Below are positions 13,926 through 23,932 of a stretch of 64,000 nt of DNA, piece after piece; position 1 is the first letter of the stretch, and each line of letters begins with the position of its first letter. Below the pieces are notes generated by a model. That model was not told the DNA's origin, searched no databases, and saw only the letters and a list, made by a program, of their open reading frames with translations. The DNA is from Anarhynchus alexandrinus (taxonomy: Eukaryota > Chordata > Aves > Charadriiformes > Charadriidae). Position numbers and translations under genes: made by a program. The stretch covers positions 2,279,247 to 2,343,246 of the forward strand of contig VUYV01000044.1 in the NCBI GenBank assembly GCA_008711295.1, given 5' to 3'.

Positions 13926-14716
13926 GAGAATCATAGAATCACAGAATGGTTTAGGTTGGAAGGGACCTTAAAGATCATCTAGTTCCAACCCCCCTGCCAT
14001 GGGCAGGGACACCTCCCACCAGATGAGGTTGCTTAAAGGCCCCATCCAACCTGGCCTTGAACACCTCCAGGGATGGGGCATCCACAACTTCTCTGGGCAA
14101 CCTGCCCCAGTGCCTCACTACCCTCACAGTAAAGAATTTCTTCCTAATATCTAATCTAAATCTCCCCTCTTTCAGTATAAAACCATTACCCCTTGTCCTA
14201 TCACTACACCCCCTGATAAAGAGTCCCTCTCCATCTTTCCTGTAGGCCACCTTTAAGTACTGGAAGGGGCGATAAGGTCTCCCCAGAGCCTTCTCTTCTC
14301 CAGGCTGAACAACCCCAACTCTCTCAGCTTGTTCTCGTAGAAGTGTGGGGGCTCCACCCTTCTGATCATCTTCATGGCCCTCCTCTGGACTCACTCCAAC
14401 AGGTCCATGTCCTTCTTATGTTGGGGACACCAGAGCTGGATGCAGTACTGCAGGTGGGTTCTCACAAGAGCGGAGTGGAGGGGCAGAATCACCTCCCTCG
14501 ACCTGCTGGCCACACTGCTTTTGATGCAGCCCAGGATGCAGTTGGCTTTCTGGGCTGCAAGCATACATTGCCAGCTAATGTTGAGCTTCTCATCAACCAA
14601 CACCCCCAAGTCCTCCTCCTCACGGCCGCTCTCAATCCATCCTCTGCCCAGCCTCTATTTGTGCTTGGGATTGCCCCAATCTATGTGCAGGACCTTGCAC
14701 TTGGCCTTGTTGAACT

Positions 14717-15097
14717 TCATGAGGTTTGCACGGGCCCACCTCTCAGGTCCCTCTGGATGGCATCCCTTCCCTCCAGTGTGTCAACCACTCCATGCAGCTG
14801 GGTGTCATCGGCAAACTTGCTGAGGGTGCACTCAATCCCACTGTCCATGTCACTGACAAAGATGTTAAACAGTGTCGGTCCCAATACCAGTCCCTGGGGA
14901 GTGCCACTCATTACTGGTCTCCTCTTGGACATCAAGCCATTGACCACAACTCTTTGAGTGTGACCATCCAGCCAATTCCTTATCCACCAAGTGGTCCATC
15001 CGTCAAATCCATGTCTCTCCAATTTAGAGACAAGGATGTGATGCGGGACAGTGTGAAATGTTTTGCTCAATTCCAGGTAGATCCCTGAGGAGCCCAA
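14717..15097 (-). pseudogene. CR1 ORF2 reverse transcriptase fragment
   Basis: A 126-codon open stretch carries recognisable reverse transcriptase motifs. Motif A is present but degraded: the family's YLDFSKAFD-type sequence reads YLELSKTFH, so the first catalytic aspartate is replaced by glutamate. The motif B region reads [11 protein letters not shown], and motif C is the intact FADD in [10 protein letters not shown]. The frame is lost soon after motif C. Downstream pieces in other frames (14,391-14,609 and 13,975-14,394 on the same strand) show the thumb and C-terminal region, including a segment reading RKKFFTVRVVRHW. In life this enzyme copies the CR1 RNA at a nicked chromosomal target. 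This copy cannot, because of the motif A change, the frameshifts and the missing N-terminal fingers. Confidence 0.9.
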
Positions 15098-15290
15098 AGT
15101 CTGCTGTCCTTAAGGCCAGGGTAGTGAGCTTGCTGTGTGCCCTCCTTGCTGCCCTAAGGACCTTGAACTCCACCATTTCACGGTCACTGCAGCCAAGGCT
15201 GCCCCTGAACTTCACATTCCCCACCAGCCCCTCTTTGTTGGTGAGAACAAGGTCCAGCATAGCACCTCTTCTCGTTGGCTCCTCTATCAC
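15024..15290 (-). pseudogene. CR1 ORF2 endonuclease C-terminal fragment
   Basis: The frame reads MIEEPTRRGAMLDLVLTNKE and, a little later, LGCSDREMVEF. This matches the last part of the apurinic-type (exonuclease/endonuclease/phosphatase) nuclease of CR1, where a DLVLTN segment and a final SDH-type motif occur. Here the SDH position reads SDR, so the catalytic histidine appears lost. The frame then runs into [13 protein letters not shown], where it overlaps the start of the reverse transcriptase segment in another frame. That marks the internal deletion junction. Non-functional. Confidence 0.8.
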
Positions 15291-15744
15291 TTGGAGAAGG
15301 AAGTTATCAATGCATTCCAGGAACCTCCTGGATTGCTTATGCCCCTGCTATGTTGTCCCTCCAACAGATATTGTGGTGGCTGAAGTCCCCCATGAAGACC
15401 AGGGCTTGTGAACGTGAGGCTGCTCCTATTTGTCTATAGAGGTTCTCATCTGTTTGGCCTTCCTGGTCGGGTGGCCTGTAGCAGACTCCCACCATAATGT
15501 CACCTGTCCCTGCCCTCCCTTTAATCCTGACCTAATAAGTGCTCAGCCAGCTCTTCATCCGTCCCCAGGCAGAGCTCCATGCACTCCAGCTGGTCATTGA
15601 CTCCCTACTCGTCTCCCCTGCCTGTCCTTCCTGAAGAGCCTGTTTCTTTCCATTCCAACACTCCACTCATAAGAGCCATCCCACCACGTCTCTGTGATGC
15701 CAATAAGATCACAGCCCTGCAGGCATACACACATCTCTAACTCC

Positions 15745-15957
15745 TCATTTACTCCTCATGCTATGTGTGTTTGCATAGAGGCATTTAAGTTGGGCCTCTG
15801 ATGAAGCTGACTTACTGGCTGGAGTGGCTGGAATTCCTTTGTGCTGCACTCCAGGTGCTCTCCTGCTGACCTGTGATCCTTCTCCAGGTTCTGACACTGA
15901 CACTAGCATCCAAATGGTAGGAGTGGGATGGACTGAGGTTCCCCTCACCTGGCAACT
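15745..15957 (-). pseudogene. CR1 ORF1-ORF2 junction and ORF2 N-terminal remnant
   Basis: Downstream of the ORF1 stop codon (in element direction) there is a short spacer, then a frame ending in LKCLYANTHSMRSK. This is the start of the CR1 endonuclease, whose family sequence has a CLYTNARSM-like block. The conserved asparagine of that block is still visible. The frame ends shortly afterwards, so the endonuclease is broken. Confidence 0.7.
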
Positions 15958-16140
15958 TTAGTTTAATGCCCTCTTCACCAGCTTGGCAAGACTATGACCG
16001 AAGATGCTCTTCCCCTTCTCTGACAGATGGACCCCATCAGCCCCCAGTAGACCTGGTTTCTCAAAGCGAGTCCCATGGTCTGAGTAGCCAAACCCCTGGC
16101 CGTGGCACCAGTCCTGTAACCATTTGTTGATTTGCCAGAT
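15958..16140 (-). pseudogene. CR1 ORF1 C-terminal (SGNH esterase-like) remnant
   Basis: On the minus strand, from just after a premature TGA at 16,141-16,143 to a TAA at 15,958-15,960, an uninterrupted frame reads WCHGQGFGYSDHG and then LLGADGVHLSEKGK, ending near LVKRALN. This is the last part of CR1 ORF1, which in this family carries an SGNH-type esterase domain. The D-x-x-H pair of that domain's final block is visible as DGVH. The rest of ORF1, including the nucleophile region and any N-terminal zinc-binding part, is absent through 5' truncation. The frame is short because it overlaps other frames that look longer but are meaningless. Confidence 0.8.
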
Positions 16141-16195
16141 TCAACTGGCCTTTTCAAACCCCTTCCCTTTGACCAGGAAGAATGATGAAAAAACT

Positions 16196-19100
16196 ACCTG
16201 TGCTTTGCAGGCATGTGCTTTGTGCTACCTGCACAATGCAAGCATCTTTTCAAGTGTGCAGTGAACAGCAGTGATAAATTGATTTAGCTTTTAAAAAAAC
16301 TTTTTGGGGGTATTTTATTTAAGCTGGATCACTTTCTCTGATCCGATTCAAAATTCAACATCGTGTGCATCTCTGATGGCACGAGTGATAAAGTGATCTA
16401 CACTGTGCAGGGACAGGGGAAGACTGGCGCTGAAGACAAATATACAAGACTGCTAGCAAAGACTCATGAAAATCTCATGAAACCACATCCTTACTGTATT
16501 CATGGTCAGAAAATGTACGATAAGTCCATGTTTTATGCTAACTGCCCTAGCTCAGTCCATGGTTAGAACTTTGGCAGTAATACTCCTTAAGAATTTGCCA
16601 CCCTTTCCTGTCTTGCTCCCAGCTGCTTATTTCTATCTTTGTGCTGCCCCCTGTCCTGTGCTGGCACAGCTGCTAGTAGTCTGGATGGATCAGAGAAGAA
16701 ACAGGCAATGAAGTAGTTACTGATCAGGGGCACCATTCCCTGAAGTGACTCTTGCAGCAGTTGGGGACATCAGAAGGGTGGGAACAAGTGACCAGGGCAG
16801 AGAAAAGGAATAGGATACAGTGCTTTCTGAAGCTAACAGTGCTGCCAAAATGTTGTTCATGATCACTGTATCTCCAGAGTAATAAGACAGCAAAAAGCAA
16901 GTAAGGACAAGTTTTCAGGAGCAGCTGACAATCATCATCATTACAGAAAGAACTCCATACAACAGACAGTATAGTTGATTTTCCGGCACAGACTTCTTGA
17001 TCCTCCTTACAGGTGGCAGAGCAATAAAAGTACCGCCAGAGGTAGAACGAAGCATAAACTAGCTTCCCAGAACAAAACACTGTTTAATGTACAATCCTTA
17101 TGCAAAGGTCTCCAGCTGACTACTCTGAGTTACATCCAGGACTGTTCTGGATTCCGAGTTTCAGGGAATTGAAATGGAGGTTAATTCTCCCCTACCTGCC
17201 AGTTGCAAACTCAGCATAACTGAGGATATAGCCCCTTGACCTCTCTCTGATTTAGTCCCAGAACACTGCCATTGCCAGCCAATGACCCTGAGCTATGTAT
17301 TTAGAAGAGCTGGAGCACTCTGTAGAACATTCCTATGAATCACATAACCCCAAAAGAATGTGGTTTTACAATCTTTTTTACCAGTGGGGGAAGAATTTAC
17401 TGGCACAAAAACTTGAATCCAGATGTTTTCATCAGGCATGATTTTGTTTTTCTTTGCATTCAGTCATGACATTGAATACTGCCTACAGTTGCATTAAATT
17501 AATAAAGTTACAAACAGGCAACATTCCTTACACATTTTCATTTACTTTGCAATATGCATTTACTTAGTTCCAGCAACACAACAATTCACTCTGGCACCAT
17601 TTCAGCTTAACAGTTTTAAAAGACTGAAATTTAGCTAATGGTATATTTACAGCAAAGTAATTTTTCCTGCATTTTCCCTTTATGTAAGCCCTGCTGGTGA
17701 CCACATACAGAGGCATATAGATGTGCCTACACATACAAAGATTTGTAAACTGAATGGCCATTTAAAACTCAATAAAAAATGAATTCTTGTTCCAAAATCC
17801 AGCAGCTTGCCAGACTTAAGCAGATCTGACATACCATAAAAACTGACAGTCAGTGGATTACCCCTATAAAGTTAAACACACACACTGTGGCCTGCAAGTT
17901 CGGTCCTGAGAGAATAAACTTCAGATTCAATTTCCAAATGGATCTGGACTAGTACCATTCAGTAGAAAATCTTCTCAGGAACCCTTACTGAATAGGCATA
18001 AAATGACCAACTGAAAAGACATTTAATGACCAAAACAAATTAATTCACAAGTGCTGGGAAAAATACATGCAAGTATTTCATTGTTTTGGTTCAGCTAATA
18101 AAAAGTCAGGAAAAACTAGTTGGGATCTCAATAAGATTTTTCATTTGTTTTTCTCATAGGACAGCAAAAAATTGTGTTTCATTTCAAGTGCTTTTAAGAA
18201 AAGTAAACACCATGAAGACAGCCAACTGCACAAAGCTGCCTAACCTCCTGGAGAAAGCAGAGTTTACCCTCCCAAAACTGTATCTTAACCACAAGGTCAT
18301 ATTGTATGTTGGCACTGCCTTAAGACCTTATGTTGCAGTTTTCCTGTTCTGTGTGAAACATTAAACAGGCACTTAGAGAGAGATCAACTGAAAAATGATT
18401 TTTTATTTAAGAGCATGAAGATTAATGGGAGTTGGATATGCCATTCATTTATCCATCTCTTGCTATGTCTATATTGGCAAGTCATGTGGCGTAACAGAAG
18501 CAAGTCAGTTGAGTGGGACCAGAAAACACTGGTGGGACAGTAACGATTGGTATGGAGGACCCAGCAGTCACACTGCATGTCTGTCAGGAGCTTACTTGGG
18601 TACAGCTCTACTGTCTTCTCATGAACAGAATTCTCATTTACATTTGGAGTTGCCCGCTATGCTACTGAAGCACATCTTCAGTTCTGTTTCATCTGAAAGA
18701 AACGCAGTATATGCACTGTAAGACCAGCCCATAACACCAGCCAGACTGCAAGTGGCAACAGTTGGGAGGTTCACTTCAAAATCAGACTCCTCACCTTGTC
18801 CACAATATCAATGTACATGCATCCTTTTAATTTTCCAGCATAGAGAATAATTATACAACATCAAGAACTTAAGCTATGCAAGATCTGGAAGTAAGGCAAC
18901 TAACCACATATTACATATGGCAACAAAGAAACTTTGGAAGAAAGTCATACAGATCTGCACAATAGAATTAATTAAAATAAAAATTGATATGAATTGTGGC
19001 TGTTGTTTTTCATGTATTCTTGCCAATATTTATCTTTGAAGAAAAGGTGGGTTTTTACCAGTGGGTACTTATTCACAGATTAACGGCACCTTCCTGGACA

Positions 19101-20136
19101 TGTTAGATAAACTGTCAGGCAGCAAGATAATAGTTGGAAGATAAGCAGGATAACTGGAACAGATGGTAATGTGAGCCAATAAAGTGATGAGATAGAGAAT
19201 AAATTAAAAACAATCTTAATTTTTGAAAGCTGATAACTTGTCCATCTTTCATGTGAATTACTCAGCTGGACTCTGAGTATGGTATGATCCCAATTTTACA
19301 TAAATTCTGAAGAAGGAAGTTACAGAGCAGGTAATTGCTGCACCAATATTTTGTAGCATTCTGTAGAAGATGTAACAGGTATAAATGCAGTATTGTTTGT
19401 ACAGTGATGTAAATCTACGTTCTTTTCTCAAAGATCCTGAGAATGTATAAATTGTTCTGATGGCTTCCTCAAACAAGTTGCAACTAGTCTTCCATGAGAC
19501 AGAAAAAATAGGCCTTAATAAATCTCGTGTTTATGCAGAAAATAACTTCCCTATTATTCAAGCTGTACCCTAGCTGATTTCAGAACTGGTCTGTGCTTGC
19601 GCTAAATGCACTGAGTGCTAATAAAAACCGTCTTGGATTAGAAATAGGACTCTTTATTCAGCGTTCCAAATGGAAACATTCAGATGACTGAACAGTTCAT
19701 TTAGCGCTTTGATTTTACTCAGAAACATTGTTTCCATTGAATGCATTTATGAACTTGAAAAAAAAAATCCATCCCAGGATTGTACAATAATGTTTTCATT
19801 GCTGTTTCATCCATGCCAGCAAAAATTATCCCATAAATTCAAATATCCACAATATATAGTACAAATGGAAGCTTTGTCATTTGGTATGCACTCAGTTGCA
19901 TCACGGCCTACTTTCTACCACATTAGGATGCCTAATGTAATTGCTGTAGTGGGCAGGGAGAGCTAAGACAATTTTCCTGAATTTAGTGTAAAACTAAACT
20001 TGAATTTTGCATAAATGCAGCTTTTGAGCGCTATTTTTTTTTTTGACATTTATTGTAGCATCACTTCTGCTTGCAGATGTTGAACACCTCTGTAGATAAT
20101 CTTAACATTTGATGGTAATTTTCCAAGCAATTGATA
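16196..20136. other. Intergenic, no gene seen
   Basis: AT-rich sequence with short open frames only. None has a recognisable domain, and no repeat or CpG cluster stands out. Confidence 0.5.
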
Positions 20137-20243
20137 TGGCCCGTTTCTATTCTCATTTATATTGGTGTAAATTAGGGTGGCTTCAAAGTAGCTATTGAAG
20201 TTACACATGTAGAAATCCAGTATAAGTGAATGGAAAATAAGTC
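20137..20243. mobile_element. Palindromic MITE-like relic
   Basis: The text GGCCCGTTTCTATTCTCATTTATATTGGTGTAAATTAG, then GAAGTTACACATGTAG and AATCCAGTATAAGTGAATGG, follows the plan of an old palindromic non-autonomous DNA element. I recognise it from bird, turtle and crocodilian genomes: arms built on CTTACACTGGTGTAAATC with a centre like ACTGAAGTCAATGGAGT. The two arms are still imperfect inverted copies. I do not recall the family's formal name. No coding capacity. Confidence 0.6.
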
Positions 20244-22681
20244 CTCACATTTTTTAACTGCTTGTAAACTAAGAAATTTTTAATATATATAGTTTAGAGT
20301 GGAAATCTTTGTCTCAAGTAACAGAAGCACTGATATACTTCCACCATGACAGAAAGCAATACAGAAATGGTGCTTTTTTCCCCTGGAATTTTATCAGTCA
20401 GAATGACTTTGCTATTCACGCAAATTAAAACTACTGCACTCTGGCGAGTTTAGAATCCGAAGCCATCCTAGTTCATGGCTTAATGTCATAGGGAAAGACA
20501 GCAAAATGTACACTAAAAGAGATATTGCTCTGTACTCTAGTCATCCAATAGTCAGAGTTAGTCTGCTTATATAGTAAAGTAAAAGAGGTTTTGCAGAGGA
20601 TAGTATAGGTCATCTTCTTTTTCAAATGGCTAATTCTGTGTGTCCAGGATAGATTACACATCCATTTCAAATGTGAACCAAAGTATGACTTAAGAAAATG
20701 GAGAAAGCAGTTGCCTAAACATCAGGTTTGGCTTCGTCTTGAATTTAGATGATCAATGCAGTCAGGGCACAAACAGCCTGTGGGAAATCAGGACTAGTTG
20801 CTTCCATGCACATAAAGGAGTACAGACTCAGTTTCCTCCACCATCTTTCCAGAGAAGACAGGGACAAGGGAAATTCAAGGCTTAACAATCCCTGTGTGCA
20901 GCCTACAGAACCAGTTGTACAGAATGAGTCATGTCATGAGGGCAGAAAACTGCATTCCCAGCAGGACGTGAGAAAAGGTGACAGAATTCTGCATTTTTCC
21001 AAAAGGTATCTCACTGGTTACCTCCTTTGTATTGCCAAACTTTCCCTCTTCTCTGAAAAATCCTGCTCTTAGACTGGCAACAATCAGCTATGCTGGAACT
21101 GATTCTCCTTAATCTGAGTTACATTTTGCTAATAATTCCTGGTCTTCAACTACATCAATTCCTAGATGCAATGATGCAATCACGCAACGTAGATGCAATG
21201 CTATGGCCATGAATACAGGCCCAGAATAATAATTATCAGTTTCACTGTGTTAATCTAACTTATGGTTTCCTCTTCATTAGATTCTTTAGACCAGTTTAGT
21301 ACAGAATACTACGACTGATAATGTCTCCCAGGTCACAGCTGTAATAAATACTTCCATCAATTCTATATCATTAGGAAAAGAACACATTTTTGGCCTGCAA
21401 AGATTTTTTCATAAGGTAATGCATCTCCCTTTTCCTCTTCCAAATTGTCTGAAAAAACTTCCTCATTTCCTACTGCAGCAATTTTGGAGGAAAACATCTC
21501 CCACATCACAACAGATTAATGTCTTAGCTAAGCATGTATCAAAGATTCCCTATGAGTTTTATGTATGGCTGGCAGATCCAGCACCTTCATATGTATATAG
21601 AAAAATGTAACCACAACTTTTCCATCATGCTTGAGTTCATATGGTTGTCAAATATTATGAGGTAGAAAAGCCAGAGATGGCGTTCTGCTCCTCAGGCTAA
21701 GGGGAAGGTGGTAACCACACATACATGTGAAAGAACCCTTGCAGTGGAAGCATGTATTTTAGTGCCCTGAAATACCATTTCTGTTTATTGTTATTTGTGT
21801 ATTTCAACATGCCACACAGCAAGCAGTCACAGCAAATTCAATTACGCAAAAACCTCCAAAGAAACATTACCATCAGAGATCAAACCTGAAAAGGAAGCAT
21901 TGCTGAAAACTGCTCAAATGGCTCTTTAGCAGATGTGCTGTCAAGTCACATAGTGACTCAGTTGCTATGCTGCCATCAAAGCATATTACGCTACTTCGCA
22001 GGTTGTTGTTTGCAAACTCAGAAATATCGTGGCCAGAAAGACTGAGAAATGGAGGCTCAGCCTCACAACAACATTCATGAGGAATACACGTCAGAGTCAG
22101 TTTCAGATTTTGTAAGCCACTAATTCTTAGTACTCTTTCCAAGCTCCAGTATAGGCCCATGTGATTCACCAGTGCATACAAACCTTTACCAAATGAATCA
22201 CATCGGCATATGCACTGGTCATTCAATTCAGGCTGTGGAAAGACACTGTAACTATATTTCTGAGGAGTGAGGCTTTGAAGTTGGTATTCCTTTTAAAATA
22301 AATCTCAACTTGGTCCAAAAGAAGAGATAATTTTGGCTGACAGGAAAGAGATAACTTATTATCCCTGAGACATCTTTAAAGAAAATTTGATCATCTAATC
22401 AAAAAAAGTGCAGGCCAGATAAGACTTGGCCCTTAATGTGAAATCACCAGAACAAAAATGGTAGAGGAAAACACAAAGGTAACTGCTGAACACTGTCAGT
22501 GAAGTCCCAAAATGATAGCAGGAAAATTAATAAACTCTCCTCACCTTCACCAGCTGGGTCATGGAAAGTGCAGCTGTCTCTTATACCTTGAAAAAAAGCA
22601 TACTAACTGGTACTGAACACTTGGTATAGCAAACATTGGATGCAAGCTGAGGGAAACAACCTTTTTTCACTAAGTGACTAA

Positions 22682-22755
22682 CAGGTGTCACAAACTGAAA
22701 TAAACAAACTTATCGCTTACCTAAGTTATCCTATGAGATAGGAGTTATCCTATGA
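22682..22755. promoter_or_regulatory. E-box plus clustered GATA-type motifs, partly duplicated
   Basis: A CAGGTG E-box at 22,682-22,687 is followed by TTATC (near 22,710), then TTATC inside AGTTATCCTATGA at 22,724-22,736, then GATAG near 22,737, and a second AGTTATCCTATGA at 22,743-22,755. The 13-base word is repeated exactly with a 19-bp period. E-box plus GATA combinations are typical of haematopoietic and endothelial enhancers. Whether this one is functional is inference only. Confidence 0.3.
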
Positions 22756-23884
22756 ATTCTGAGATCGCAGCACATATAGTTATTCATTACTTCTTTATGT
22801 AATTTTTTAGAAGAAATATATAGAGTATAGCAGTAACACAAACATCAGAAAATCAGAGTTAACATCTCAATACCACTCTACAACCTTACAAAAATTATCT
22901 GTTAAGAAAAATGCTGTTATCCAAACCGTTACACAAATTAACATTAAAATGCAAAATAGTGGGGATTGTTCACTTCAACACACTGTTGTTCTCAGAAGAA
23001 AGTAGCGAATCATGTCTTTACAAAGCAACTTCATTTGCTTCTAGAGTTAGAAAAAAACCTTTCAATATTCAGTATTAGAACATACTAGTTCCTCCTCTGT
23101 TTTCTTTGAAGGAGAAATTTATCTTTAACATATTCTGTGGTGAAAGTACATTAATATGATCAATATTCTTGAAACTACATTGTGGCTTTGCAACCATGCA
23201 TTTATACAAGATCAAGTAGACAGCCAAAGTACTCTGATGATAGAATATTCTGAGTAAAGTAGGTTTAGCTAAAATGCCTTAGGGAATGAGCTACACACTG
23301 CTCCTCCTATAGGCTGTTGAAAGACGCAAACTACATTCCCTATAATCTCTGTCACTAGATGTTGGCAGGCTGCCCACCCATTTCAGCTGGCCCCCCTGTT
23401 TTGGGATTGTGCAGTGAAACCCACATGCCTGCTGTTGGCCACAACAGCAAAATGTAAAACTACTTTTTCTTCCAGAGTTCAGGCATGTTCCTACCCTTTT
23501 CATAGGTGTGAGGCAAGCCCCAGAGTTGCAGCAAGATTTCAAAATGCCACCAGTGGTCTAGTTCAGACTCCTTATTGAAATCTTGGCACTCCAAAGCAAC
23601 TAAAAGTATCTCACAGCTTAGGCAGGAATATTCTGAATAGTTAAAGTTATGATGGCTCACTTTATCATGCATATCTATAATAACTACTGCTCTTACCACT
23701 GTCAAATAGCTCAGCATTTTCAGCATTATACTGACTTCCTAAAGCTTTGAGTTACACAGTGCAGTGAACCAACTCACCCTGTTTCAAGCAAGAGTTTGAA
23801 CAAGTTTATCAACAAAGGTCCCTTGAACCAGTATCTCTATTGGTATCTTAAATAAACACAAGATTGACATCTTGAAGTCAAGAC

Positions 23885-23932
23885 AAAAACAAATGTTCAT
23901 GTGTCAATAAAAACAAATATTCATGTGTCAAT
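23885..23932. repeat. Two-copy 24-bp tandem repeat
   Basis: The unit AAAAACAAATGTTCATGTGT followed by CAAT is repeated head to tail with one G-to-A difference. It looks like a recent replication-slippage duplication. Confidence 0.85.

Larger units (their letters stand above)
13926..16195 (-). mobile_element. CR1 LINE, 5'-truncated and internally deleted
   Basis: This is a chicken-repeat-1 type non-LTR retrotransposon inserted on the minus strand. Its 3' end lies at 13,926: the plus-strand text AATCATAGAATCACAGAATGG is the reverse complement of the ATTCTATG-type CR1 tail, and GTTGGAAGGGACC follows. Going upstream in element direction, the coding remnants are the C-terminal part of ORF2 (about 14,000-14,390), the reverse transcriptase palm and thumb (14,400-15,090), the end of the endonuclease domain (15,090-15,290 and beyond), the start of ORF2 (about 15,750-15,810) and the end of ORF1 (15,958-16,140). 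A full CR1 is about 4.5 kb, so this 2.27 kb copy lacks the 5' half of ORF1. It also lacks roughly 1 kb between the endonuclease and reverse transcriptase core. Frameshifts and stops make it inactive. Confidence 0.95.

Noticed and set aside
14343..14957. 204-codon open frame on the plus strand
   Set aside because: It is the antisense strand of the CR1 reverse transcriptase region, whose minus-strand frames carry the real motifs.
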